A stretch of DNA of 64,000 nucleotides from Gallaecimonas sp. GXIMD4217. Its GTDB lineage: Bacteria > Pseudomonadota > Gammaproteobacteria > Enterobacterales > Gallaecimonadaceae. Within the stretch, counting starts at the first letter, position 1. Each line of letters opens with the position of its first letter. The DNA lies in assembly GCF_038087665.1 (NCBI RefSeq), contig NZ_CP149925.1, positions 895,455-959,454 of the forward strand, given 5' to 3'. A model generated the notes under the pieces. That model did not search any database. It was not told the DNA's origin and worked only from the letters and a program-made list of their open reading frames with translations. The translations under genes and the position numbers were made by a program. Below, one piece after another: positions 14,583-23,270 of this stretch.

Positions 14583-15413
14583 ATGCGATACCTGATCATG
14601 CGTAAGGCCGACGCCGATACCGAAGCCGGCGTCATGCCCAGCCAGGAGCTGCTCCAGGCCATGGGCCAATACCACCAGCAGCTGGCCGAGGCCGGCATAC
14701 TGAGGGACGGCCTGGGCCTGAGGCCCAGCCGCGACGGCTTCAGGGTCCGCTTCGAGGGCGGCCAGGCCCTGGTCAGCGACGGCCCCTTCGCCGAGGCCGG
14801 GGCGCTGCTGGCGGGCTTCACCCTGATCGAGGTGGCATCCCGGGACGAGGCCCTGGCCTGGGCCAGGCGCTGGCCGCAGCTGGACGGCAACGGCCAGGTG
14901 GAGCTGGAGGTGCGGCGGCTGTTCGAGATGGAGGACTTCGCCGAGGGCGAGGGCAAGCAGGCGGTTGCCGAGGCCTTCGAGGGCCGGCCCCTCAATCCCG
15001 CCGCCATGGTGCCCTACCTCAGCTTCCAGGGCGACTGCCGGCAGGCCTTTGCCTTCTACGCCGAGCGCCTGGGCGGCGAGATCACCGCCATGAGGACCTT
15101 TGCCGAGACCCCCATGGCCGCCGAGATGCCGGCTCCGATGCAGGACAAGATAGTGCATGCCCGGCTGCGTCTGGGCCAGCTGGAGCTGATGGCCTCGGAC
15201 GCCCATCCGGACCAGTACCAGGCCACGGCCGGTTTCCACGTCTGCCTGCAGTTCGACGAGCCGGCCGAGCTGGAGCTGGCCTTCGACGGCCTCAGCGAGG
15301 GCGCCAGCATCCTCATGCCGGTGGCCGAGACCTTCTGGGCCAGGCGCTTCGGCATGCTGGTGGACAGGTTCGGCATCCCCTGGATGTTCAACTGCAACAA
15401 AACCAACGGATAA
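14583..15413 (+). CDS. YCII/DGPF-domain and PhnB-type VOC fusion protein
   Basis: The 276-residue protein joins two domains. Residues 1-115 are YCII-related: MRYLIMRKADADTEAG and the DGPF motif in VSDGPFAEAGALLAGF. Residues about 135-276 are a PhnB-like glyoxalase/VOC domain (VPYLSFQGDCRQAFAFYAERLGG, then WARRFGMLVDRFGIPWMFN). Both are known partners of ECF42-type sigma factors but are usually separate genes. It follows the sigma gene after 67 bp and precedes a second DGPF protein by 11 bp. Enzymatic activity is unproven. Confidence 0.88.
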   Translation: MRYLIMRKADADTEAGVMPSQELLQAMGQYHQQLAEAGILRDGLGLRPSRDGFRVRFEGGQALVSDGPFAEAGALLAGFTLIEVASRDEALAWARRWPQLDGNGQVELEVRRLFEMEDFAEGEGKQAVAEAFEGRPLNPAAMVPYLSFQGDCRQAFAFYAERLGGEITAMRTFAETPMAAEMPAPMQDKIVHARLRLGQLELMASDAHPDQYQATAGFHVCLQFDEPAELELAFDGLSEGASILMPVAETFWARRFGMLVDRFGIPWMFNCNKTNG

Positions 15414-15424
15414 GGGAGCAAGCC

Positions 15425-15790
15425 ATGAAATACCTGGCCCTGGTCTACTACCAGGATGCGAAGATGAAGGCCATGGGCCAGCCCGAGTGGCAGGCCCTCA
15501 ACGAGGAGTGCCTGGCCTGCGGCGAGGGCCTGACGGCCGAAGGACACATGCTGGCCGGCCAGGCCCTGCAGGGCGTGGACAGCGCCACCACGGTGCGGGT
15601 GCGCGGCGGCAAGGTCACCACCACCGACGGCCCCTTTGCCGAGACCAAGGAACAGCTGGCGGGCTTCTACCTGCTGGAGGCCCGGGATCTCAACGAGGCC
15701 ATCCGCCTGGCCAGCCGCATCCCCCCGGCCCGTTACGGCTGCATAGAGGTGCGGCCGGTGCGGGAGCTGGCGCCGCCCTTTTCCTACTGA
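15425..15790 (+). CDS. YCII-related DGPF-domain protein
   Basis: The 121-residue single-domain protein starts MKYLALVYYQDA and carries TTTDGPFAETKEQLAGFYLLEA, the family hallmark. It ends in a strand-rich tail RYGCIEVRPVREL. It is the last gene of the probable sigma factor operon. The family is related to muconolactone isomerase-like ferredoxin folds; a role as sensor or enzyme in the ECF42 system has been proposed for relatives but is not settled. Confidence 0.92.
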   Translation: MKYLALVYYQDAKMKAMGQPEWQALNEECLACGEGLTAEGHMLAGQALQGVDSATTVRVRGGKVTTTDGPFAETKEQLAGFYLLEARDLNEAIRLASRIPPARYGCIEVRPVRELAPPFSY

Positions 15791-15877
15791 GGTCCCTGCC
15801 CATACCCTTGTCAACGGCGGCCCTTCCGGGCCGCTGTTGTCTTTGCTGCTGGTACCGGAGCCGCCACGGCGAATGGC

Positions 15878-17443
15878 TCAGTCCGGACCGCCGGTGCGGC
15901 TGAAGGTGATGCCGGCGTAGCGCAGCGCTTGCACCTTTTCCCCCTCGACGTCGAATTGGACCACCTGGGCCCGGCTCGGCCTGAACTTGACTCGGATGCT
16001 GTCGGGCTCGGTCATGGCGGTGCTGGCGCTGCCGGCATGGCCCCAGTCGAGGCGGAAGTCCTGGTCGCCCAGGGGCTGTACCGTCAATGTCCCGGCCAGG
16101 GGGTGGCGGTAGTGCCCCAGGTAGGCGGCCCTGGGCAGGCTCAGTTGGTAGGGCTTGTCACGGTAGCCCGCCTCCTTGGCCAGCCGCTTGTCCCTGAAGC
16201 CGTAGGCCATGGCCTTGAGCTTGGCGATGCGCTGGTCCAGGCGCGCGTCCAGATCCGGTTCGCCCAGGGCCAGGCCATAGGCGTAGTCGGCGATGAGGTC
16301 GGTGAGGCGGTCGTTGAGCATGCCCTCGTTATTGAGGATCACCAGGCCCAGCTTTTCCTGGGGCATGAAGGACAGGTGCGGGCGGAAGCCCTCGAAGCTG
16401 CCGAAATGGTGGTAGAGGGACCGGCCCTTGTAGTCGCCCAGGTACCAGCCCAGGCCGTAGCCGCTGCGCCGGAAGTCGCCCTTGCGGTCGTCCAGGGCCA
16501 CCGTCTGCTGCTGGCTCTGGCGGACAAGCCCTTGTGGCAACAGCTGTCTGCCGTCCACCTTGCCCAGGTTCAGCTCGGCCGTCAGCAGCCTGGCCAGATC
16601 CCCGGCCGTGGCATAGACGCCGCCGGCGGCGTGCAGGGTACTGTCGCGCTTCTCCAGGGGCAGGGCCAGGTAGCGCTGCTCGGTGAAGAAGTCGTAGGGC
16701 CTGGCCAGGGACCAGCCGGCTTTCCTGGCTTCGCTTACCCGGGCGGTGCTGCGCGTCATGCCCAGGGGCCTGAAGACGTGGTCGGCCATCACGTCCTGCC
16801 AGGATCTGCCCAGGGCCTGACTTAGGATGTTGTAGCCGAGGTTCGTATAGTCGAACTGGCCTAGCTTGCTCTCCTGGCTGGGGCGAACGCGGGCCAGCAT
16901 CTGCAGGCGGCTTTGGCGGTCGTGGAGGCCGCTCAGGTAGAGCGCGGTCTGCAGCAGCTCATCGTCCAGGCCGGCGCTGTGATTGAGCAGGTGGCGCACC
17001 TTGATGGCCCTGGCATCGATGCCAGGGGCGAAGGCGATGCCCGGGAACAGCTCGGCCAGGCTGGTATCCAGGCCCTGGCCCCTGGCCGCCAGTTCCTGGA
17101 GCGCGGCCAGGGCGAACAGCGGCTTGGTGATGGAGGCGATATAGAAGAGGGTGTCGTCCCTTACCGGCTCCCGGCTCTCGATATCGGCCTGGCCAAAGTT
17201 GCCCCGGTAGAGGATGGCGTCGCCCCTGACCAGGATCACGGCGGTGCCGGAACGCAGCGCGAAGGCCTCCCTGAGCCTGGTCATAAAGGCATCCATCCTG
17301 GTCTTGACGGCTGGCGCCGCCACTGTCGCGACGGGCTGGGCGTCGACGGGGAGCTGGGTGGGCGTGAGGATGGCGGCGGTTGGCGTGGCCATCAGACTCG
17401 CCAGGGTAACGAGGGCGGCTTTTACGGGCATGGTGAAGTCCAT
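15878..17443 (-). CDS. Serine beta-lactamase-like hydrolase, secreted
   Basis: The protein of about 521 residues has a signal peptide (VKAALVTLASLMATPTAA). Its class C/DD-peptidase-like core carries S-x-x-K in YIASITKPLFAL, Y-x-N in FDYTNLGYN and H-x-G in YHHFGSFEG. A C-terminal lipocalin-like beta domain (about 430-521) follows, as in many esterases and peptidases of this superfamily. The start is uncertain: ATG 17443 or ATG 17431, both with weak ribosome sites. It converges with the DGPF gene and stands alone. Whether it cleaves beta-lactams, peptides or esters cannot be told. Confidence 0.85.
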   Translation of the reverse strand: MDFTMPVKAALVTLASLMATPTAAILTPTQLPVDAQPVATVAAPAVKTRMDAFMTRLREAFALRSGTAVILVRGDAILYRGNFGQADIESREPVRDDTLFYIASITKPLFALAALQELAARGQGLDTSLAELFPGIAFAPGIDARAIKVRHLLNHSAGLDDELLQTALYLSGLHDRQSRLQMLARVRPSQESKLGQFDYTNLGYNILSQALGRSWQDVMADHVFRPLGMTRSTARVSEARKAGWSLARPYDFFTEQRYLALPLEKRDSTLHAAGGVYATAGDLARLLTAELNLGKVDGRQLLPQGLVRQSQQQTVALDDRKGDFRRSGYGLGWYLGDYKGRSLYHHFGSFEGFRPHLSFMPQEKLGLVILNNEGMLNDRLTDLIADYAYGLALGEPDLDARLDQRIAKLKAMAYGFRDKRLAKEAGYRDKPYQLSLPRAAYLGHYRHPLAGTLTVQPLGDQDFRLDWGHAGSASTAMTEPDSIRVKFRPSRAQVVQFDVEGEKVQALRYAGITFSRTGGPD

Positions 17444-17638
17444 TTGCACAATAAAAGACAGAGTAGGGCAAATGGCATGCCATTCATAAAAGTGATTTTA
17501 TATCAATACCATAGCTATCCATTCCGAATTGGGTTTGGTGCTGTTGGTCAACAAGGTGGTCTGTTTCGCCACTTGTGCCGGGATTACCCTTGGGGTTCAA
17601 TGCGCCATCGAGCTGGCGCCGAATGAGGGGAGTGGCCA

Positions 17639-18160
17639 ATGCGGGATATCGGTTTGGGCGACGGCCAGTACCGGGTGGCGGTCTATGTGGCCAAGGGGCC
17701 GCCCATGGCCGAGCTCCAGGGCCTGGACGAGCTGAGGCCCCTGGTGGGGGGCGAGATAGACCACATCAATGCCGCCTGCGGCAACGGCTGGCGCAAGCTG
17801 TTCAACGTCTACGCCAAGGTGCTGTTCGCCCTGCCGGACGCCTTCGGCTTTGCCGAGCAGGCACCGACCTGGCAGCGGTACCGGGACGAACGACTGCTGC
17901 AGCCGGGCTCGACCACGGCGCTGCTGCTGAGCCCGCCCCGGCTTGGCGAAAGGCCCGATGTGCTGCACATCATCGCCGGGCGCACCCATGCCAGGGATCT
18001 GCTGGCCAGGGGGGAGCTGCAGGCGCAATTGACCTGGCTGGACGAGGAGTTCGCTATCTGCCCCGAGCACCGGCTGCTGGTGTGCCCCTATTTCGACTAC
18101 CGCCAGCTCAGCAACAGCAAGATCGCAAGGCTCAGCGAGCTGGTGGCCGCCATGGCATGA
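17639..18160 (+). CDS. Conserved-looking cytoplasmic protein, not recognised
   Basis: The 173-residue protein starts at ATG 17639 behind GAGGGGAG. It has no signal or membrane segment. Notable stretches are YRVAVYVAKGPP, NGWRKLFNVYAKVLFAL, RPDVLHIIAGRTHA and a C-terminal FAICPEHRLLVCPYFDYRQLSNSKI. Codon use fits the host, and a good bidirectional terminator follows. I believe it is real but cannot assign a family or role. Confidence 0.7.
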   Translation: MRDIGLGDGQYRVAVYVAKGPPMAELQGLDELRPLVGGEIDHINAACGNGWRKLFNVYAKVLFALPDAFGFAEQAPTWQRYRDERLLQPGSTTALLLSPPRLGERPDVLHIIAGRTHARDLLARGELQAQLTWLDEEFAICPEHRLLVCPYFDYRQLSNSKIARLSELVAAMA

Positions 18161-18188
18161 AAAAGGCCGCGCTGTGCGCGGCCTTTTG
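18161..18188. terminator. Bidirectional intrinsic terminator
   Basis: AAAAGGCCGCGC and GCGCGGCCTTTT form a near-perfect 12-bp stem with a 3-nt loop. It separates the convergent genes ending at 18160 and 18203. Confidence 0.92.
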
Positions 18189-18202
18189 TTTGCTGTCAGG
18201 GC

Positions 18203-21058
18203 TCAGCCGATCAGGTAGCGCTGCTGCTGACCCTTGTGGTTCAAGGTCAGCTCGGTGACCAGGCTGTAGGGCGGCCGGCGCCCGGCCAGCTCGGCCAGGG
18301 CCAGGTACAGGCCCAGGGTCGGCCAGGGGATCTCGTTGTCCCGTTCAAAGACGACATTCCCGGTCCTCATGGCGTCATCGACAGCATCGGTCAGGGCCCT
18401 GTTCATGGCCTGGGTGGTGGCCGTTATCGCCTCGGGATCCGGCGTAACCGCCGCCAAAAGCAACTGCAGCTCTTGCCAATGCTCGGTCATGGCCTGGTAG
18501 CCCTCGGCCAGGGCGATGGCGGAGCGGGCCAGGATCCAGAGGCGGTTCATCTGGTCTTTTACGGCCTTGTTGCCGACCGGCTGGTTGAACTGCCATTCCA
18601 GGGCATCATTCCTTCTCTTCTGCTTGGCCAGCCCCTGGTACCAGGCCAGCCTGTCCAGGCCTTTTTGCTGCTGATAGGCGGGGCGTTGGGCAGTGGCCTC
18701 GGCGCCCCTGGCGTCGGCCCTGGCCAGGGCCTGCTCGAAGGTGTCAAGCAGGTGCTCGGCCAGCTCGTTTTCCCCCAGGGCGTTGCCGTCCAGGAAGGTG
18801 CGCCACTGGACGGCGGTCAGGTTCAGGCTGGTGGCCAGGCTGGCCTTCCTGGCGCCCTTGCCCGGATTGGCGCCGAAGGCATTGAGTACCATGGTGGAGG
18901 CACCCTGCTGGCAGAGTCCCAGCTTCTCCATGCCTGCGAAATACTGGCGGACTTCGGCGTCGGTCATGTCGTCGTCGCTGACGCTGAATTGCAGCTTCAG
19001 GGGCGCCGGCATCAGCTGGCCATCCAGCAGCGCCAGCAGATCCAGGCCGGCCAGCATGGATACCTTCCTGGATTCGCCCAGCAGGGCCTGGACCTTGTCG
19101 ACTTCCGCCTGGCTGCGACAGGCGAGGATATTGCCCTGATGGTCGCTAACCACCTTGGCCAGCTCCAGGTGCTTGCTGCTCCAGCTGGCCTCGAAACCCA
19201 GCAGGCTGATGGTCAGGCTGGCCTGGCGTTTGTCCTGGTTGAGGCTGCTGTAGCTGCCCTTGATCCTGTCCACCGAGCCCTCTGCCCTGGCCTGATCCAG
19301 AAGCGCCTTGAGGTTGCCGAGGTCACGGCACCACAGTGCCCGGTAGAGGGTGCGGGTAGCGGGGGTATTCCTGAGGATCCGGCAGGAAAAGGTGGTTTCA
19401 CGGCTTTCCTTGTGCTCGCGGCTGGCTTGCCATGCCACGCCGACCCGCTGCTCCAGGTGCTCGCCGATGGCCTTGAGGATGCTGGTGCGGAATTCGCCGT
19501 ACTTGCCGAGGAAGCGCTCGAAGGGGGCGATGGCGCCGCTCATGCCGTCCTGGATCTGTGTCTTGACCTCATTGATGTTGGCCTCCACCGCCACCAGGGG
19601 AGCCAGTACCTTGTCCAGGGTGTCGTCGGCCAGCTCATGGAGCTCGCCAACCCTGTCGGCCAGGGCTCCCTTGAGCTGGTTGAGGGCATCGGTCAGGGGG
19701 GCGTCCAGCAGCTGGTGCAGGGACTGAAGCGCCGCGCCGGACAGGCCCAGCTCCTGGCCCACCAGGGCCACCAGCTCTTCGCTGACCAAGGCCGGATCCC
19801 GGTTCCAGATGCTGACCCTGTCATCCACCAGGGTGGCCAGGCGCTCAGCGATCAGGGCCTTGAGCTGCCCGGCCAGGGGCTGGATATCGGCCGCGGGCGA
19901 CGCCAGCAGCTGCTGGAGCAGGGGCGTGAAGGTGCCATCTTCCGGCAGTGCCAGGTGTTCCTCGAGCAGCTTGCCGGGCCACTTGAACTCTTCGAGCCTG
20001 GCGTCGAAGTCGCCCATGTCCGGCAGGCCCTTGTCTACCAGCCGGCGCAGGTTGTCGGTCAGGCCCATCAGGCGGACATCGGCGCCCAGTTTGAGCAGGC
20101 TGCCCCTGGTCTGGTCATGGCACTTTTGCAGGCGCACGAAGAGGCTGCTGTCGGTGTCTCTCTGGACCTCCAGCTGGAAGGTGCCCTTGTCCTTGAGGCT
20201 CAGCGACACGGACGCTGCCAGTTCGGCATCCAGGCTGATGGGTGTGTCGAACAGCTCCTGGTCAAGCTCGTTCAGGCGGCGACTGAAACTCTTGCCCAGG
20301 GTCAGGCTGGCCCCCAGGTTGATGCTGCCTTCGAAGTTCAGGCTGTGATGGTAGAGGCGGGGCTGGCCGTCGGCCATGGCGGCCAGGGTGCTGTCCAGGC
20401 TCAGGGGCGAACGCCAGTCGCTGCCGATCTCGGCCAGGGCCTGGCCCAGCCAGGCCTGCTCGGCGAAGAGGTAACAGCTGTCCAGCTCCAATCGGCTGTC
20501 GGCACCGGCCTGGATCCCCAGGCTGCCCATGGACAGTGGCAGCTCGCTGCTCAGGCCGGCAGCCAGGCTGCCACTCATGCCCAGGCCCAGCAGGCACTTG
20601 TTGTCCGGCAGTTCGTCTCCAATCTTGCTGGCAGCCTCCTCCGCGCTGAACACCTCTACCTCCAGGGCCGTGGCCAGCTCGGCAGTCAGGTTGAAGCGCG
20701 CACTTGGTTGCTCGCCTTGCCATTGGCTGCTGAGCAGGGGCAGGGCGTTTGCCCCCTGGTACGAGGCCAGGGGCTGGCAGAGTGCCTTGAGGCGCTCCGG
20801 CAGCTTGTCGCCCAGCCTGTCCTTGAGCTGCTGCCATTCCTGCTCCAGCCGTGCCTTGATCTCGGGATCCAGGCCTTCCAGGTAGCTGGAAAATTCCTGG
20901 CTGGCGGCATTGCCGGCAAAATGGTCGCTGAATTGCAGCAAGAGCTGTTCGGCGCTGAGGTTGTCGAAGTGCTCTGCTGCCTCGAACAGCTGCGAACAGA
21001 GGGTGGTGGGGATGGCGGCGGTCTTGGTGCCGGCCTGGTTGGCGAGCCAGTTGGTCAT
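18203..21058 (-). CDS. Very large cytoplasmic protein (951 aa), unknown family
   Basis: The frame codes for 951 residues from ATG 21058 with no signal peptide or clear membrane helix. Residues about 1-120 are helical. About 150-350 alternate short strands with S-L-x-L patterns (LGLGMSGSLAAGLSSELPL, SINLGASLTLGKSF, AELAASVSLSLKDK), suggesting repeated beta-hairpins. About 380-560 are helical and heptad-like, and the rest mixes both, ending LTLNHKGQQQRYLIG. No nucleotide-binding or catalytic motif was recognised. It is a single gene. Possibilities include a structural or toxin-like protein, but I have no evidence for either. Confidence 0.75.
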   Translation of the reverse strand: MTNWLANQAGTKTAAIPTTLCSQLFEAAEHFDNLSAEQLLLQFSDHFAGNAASQEFSSYLEGLDPEIKARLEQEWQQLKDRLGDKLPERLKALCQPLASYQGANALPLLSSQWQGEQPSARFNLTAELATALEVEVFSAEEAASKIGDELPDNKCLLGLGMSGSLAAGLSSELPLSMGSLGIQAGADSRLELDSCYLFAEQAWLGQALAEIGSDWRSPLSLDSTLAAMADGQPRLYHHSLNFEGSINLGASLTLGKSFSRRLNELDQELFDTPISLDAELAASVSLSLKDKGTFQLEVQRDTDSSLFVRLQKCHDQTRGSLLKLGADVRLMGLTDNLRRLVDKGLPDMGDFDARLEEFKWPGKLLEEHLALPEDGTFTPLLQQLLASPAADIQPLAGQLKALIAERLATLVDDRVSIWNRDPALVSEELVALVGQELGLSGAALQSLHQLLDAPLTDALNQLKGALADRVGELHELADDTLDKVLAPLVAVEANINEVKTQIQDGMSGAIAPFERFLGKYGEFRTSILKAIGEHLEQRVGVAWQASREHKESRETTFSCRILRNTPATRTLYRALWCRDLGNLKALLDQARAEGSVDRIKGSYSSLNQDKRQASLTISLLGFEASWSSKHLELAKVVSDHQGNILACRSQAEVDKVQALLGESRKVSMLAGLDLLALLDGQLMPAPLKLQFSVSDDDMTDAEVRQYFAGMEKLGLCQQGASTMVLNAFGANPGKGARKASLATSLNLTAVQWRTFLDGNALGENELAEHLLDTFEQALARADARGAEATAQRPAYQQQKGLDRLAWYQGLAKQKRRNDALEWQFNQPVGNKAVKDQMNRLWILARSAIALAEGYQAMTEHWQELQLLLAAVTPDPEAITATTQAMNRALTDAVDDAMRTGNVVFERDNEIPWPTLGLYLALAELAGRRPPYSLVTELTLNHKGQQQRYLIG

Positions 21059-21288
21059 GGTGAAGTTCCTTTATAACCTGGGTCTGTGAGCCTCCGTCAC
21101 AGCCTGGCGCCGGTCCTGCGCCGAGGAGGTAAGGTCAGTCTAGGGGATCCGGGCCGTCATTGGCAGGGCCTACTGGTCGAGGTCATCTCTTTGTCATCCG
21201 GGGGCCGGTGTCGGCAGGAATATTATGGGCGGTTTTGAGGTAGTCTGTTGATGAAATTGAATTTTCCTTAGGCACCTTGGAGGGCGTC

Positions 21289-22089
21289 GTGCAGCTATTG
21301 GTACGGATGACGGTGGCTTTACTGCTGATGACCTCAAGTGCACCCCTGCTGGCCAAGGGGGTGCTGTCGGATAACCAACGCATTGATAGCAAGGCCCTCG
21401 GCTATGCCCTGCAATACCGGGTCTACACACCGTCGTCCCACACGACAGGCCCCTTGCCCACCCTCTATGTCACCGACGGGCACCAGTACCTGCAAAGGGG
21501 CAAGATGGTCAGGGTGCTGGACCGGGAAATCGCCGCGGGCCGGATAGTGCCCGTGCTGGTGGTCTTCGTGGACAGCCGGGATCCCGACAAGCTGTCTGTG
21601 GACAGGCGCAACCAGCAGTTTTTCTGCAGCCCGGACTACGCGGCCTTCTTTACCGATGAGCTGATCCCGGCCATCACCAGGGACTACGGGGTCAGCCGGG
21701 CAAGGCGCGACAGGGTCGTATTGGGCTTGTCTTTCGGCGCCCTGAACAGCGCCTGTTTCGGCCTGCTGGCGCCGGAGCATTTCGGTGGGCTGGCCATGCA
21801 GTCGCCGGCCCTGCACCCGGTGCCCGGATTGCTGGAGGCCTACCGGCTGTTGAAGGTGCCCAGGCTGAAGATCTTCCTCAGCCTGGGCATCAAGAACGAC
21901 AACACCGCCAGCGGCCGTCGGCTGCGCAAGGTCTTGATGGCGGCGGGCCATGAGCTGACCTACCGGGAGGTCGCCGAGGGGCATAACTGGGACAACTGGC
22001 GACCGTTGCTGGACGAGGTGCTGGCCACTTTTTTCGCGTCCGAGCAGGAGCCAGCACCGGTACCGGGCGCACCGGCCCACGGCAAGTAG
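21289..22089 (+). CDS. Secreted esterase, enterochelin-esterase/EsD-like fold
   Basis: I start it at GTG 21289, with GGAGG 5 bp upstream, giving 266 residues. The N-terminus MQLLVRMTVALLLMTSSAPLLAK (given in full only as a description of a signal peptide ending at Ala-Lys) directs export. The core shows LPTLYVTDGHQYL, the elbow G-L-S-F-G, SLGIKNDN and the His in EGHNWDNW, the pattern of the putative esterase family. A dipeptidase-like gene follows after about 70 bp. The substrate is unknown. Confidence 0.82.
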   Translation: MQLLVRMTVALLLMTSSAPLLAKGVLSDNQRIDSKALGYALQYRVYTPSSHTTGPLPTLYVTDGHQYLQRGKMVRVLDREIAAGRIVPVLVVFVDSRDPDKLSVDRRNQQFFCSPDYAAFFTDELIPAITRDYGVSRARRDRVVLGLSFGALNSACFGLLAPEHFGGLAMQSPALHPVPGLLEAYRLLKVPRLKIFLSLGIKNDNTASGRRLRKVLMAAGHELTYREVAEGHNWDNWRPLLDEVLATFFASEQEPAPVPGAPAHGK

Positions 22090-22157
22090 GCGAGGCCTTG
22101 TCCCTGTTGCCGCCCTTTGGCAAAGTGGGCATAAAAGACCGAACCAGAATATCTTCA

Positions 22158-23270
22158 ATGCAGCGTAGACACTTCCTCCAGGGCCTGGGCGCCCTGGCAA
22201 TGCTGGGCATGGCCCCGGCCCTGGCCAGGGTGACGCCGGCCAAGCCCCTCTATTTCGACGGCCTGTCCTTCCTGCCCGAGGATCTTAACGATATCCGGGC
22301 ATCCAAACTGGACGGCTATATTTGCGATATCTCCGCCATCGAGGAGGTGAAGCAGCCGGACGGCAGCGTCAACTACAAGCGCACCTACAACGCCTGCATG
22401 AAGAGCATCAAGGCGGCCCTGGAAAGGGTGCAGGACAATCCCGGGCTGCTGCGCCTGGGCAGGACGGCGGCCGACCTGGAACAGGCCAGATCCAATCATC
22501 AGTGCGCTCTCTATTTCCAGATCCAGGGCGCCGACTGCGTGGAAGAGCGCCTGGATCAGGTCGACGAATTCCATGACCTGGGGCTGAGGGTGCTGCAGCT
22601 GACCCACCATTACGGCAACCGCTATGCCGGCGGCGCCCTGGATAAAGACGCCAAGGGCCTGAGCCGGGACGGCCTGGCCCTTATCGAGCTCCTCAACGCC
22701 CGCAACATGCTCATCGATCTCAGCCACAGCGCCGTGCCCACGGCCCTGGACGCCATCCGGGCCAGCAAGGCGCCTGTGGTGCAGTCCCACGGTGCCTGCC
22801 GGGCCATCGTCAACAACGCCAGGTGCAGCCCGGACCAGGTGATCCGTGCCATCGCCGACAGCGGTGGTGTGTTCGGGGTGTTCATGATGAGCTTCTGGCT
22901 GACCAATGACGCCGTGCCCGGTACCGAGCACTTCATCGCCCAGCTCAGGCATGTGGCCAAGGTGGGCGGCATGGACGCCGTGGCCATTGCCAACGATTAC
23001 CCGCTCAGGGGCCAGAAGAACCTGCTGGCCCTGGGCAACGACAACGCCGAAGGGGTCAAGCAGTACCTGGACTGGTGGCGCATGCAGGGCCAGCGCGGCA
23101 TCCTCGGCTTCGATCGCGAACCTGTCCATGTGGTGATCCCCGAGCTCAACCATATCGAGCGTTTCGAACGTATCGACCAGGCCCTGGCCAGGGCCGGCTT
23201 CAAGGGGGGCGAACGGGAGCGGATCCTCGGCGGCAACTGGCAGCGGGTATTGGGGCAGGTGCTGGTTTAA
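22158..23270 (+). CDS. Membrane dipeptidase-like protein (peptidase family M19), Tat-exported
   Basis: The start at ATG 22158 gives 370 residues and an N-terminus with twin arginines (MQRRHFLQGLGALAML), a Tat-type signal. The body matches family M19 (renal dipeptidase-like): FQIQGADCVEERLDQ, LRVLQLTHHYGNRYAGGA, LIDLSHSA with a ligand His, and APVVQSHGACRAI. The end is diverged. M19 enzymes are zinc dipeptidases in the periplasm or on the surface. The stop overlaps the 3' end of the convergent cyclase gene by 4 bp. Confidence 0.83.
   Translation: MQRRHFLQGLGALAMLGMAPALARVTPAKPLYFDGLSFLPEDLNDIRASKLDGYICDISAIEEVKQPDGSVNYKRTYNACMKSIKAALERVQDNPGLLRLGRTAADLEQARSNHQCALYFQIQGADCVEERLDQVDEFHDLGLRVLQLTHHYGNRYAGGALDKDAKGLSRDGLALIELLNARNMLIDLSHSAVPTALDAIRASKAPVVQSHGACRAIVNNARCSPDQVIRAIADSGGVFGVFMMSFWLTNDAVPGTEHFIAQLRHVAKVGGMDAVAIANDYPLRGQKNLLALGNDNAEGVKQYLDWWRMQGQRGILGFDREPVHVVIPELNHIERFERIDQALARAGFKGGERERILGGNWQRVLGQVLV

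Noticed and set aside
18236-21076. A 946-codon plus-strand frame opposite the 951-residue protein
   Set aside because: Composition is the G/Q/V-rich mirror typical of antisense frames in GC-rich genes. The minus-strand frame has a better start, balanced composition and a terminator.
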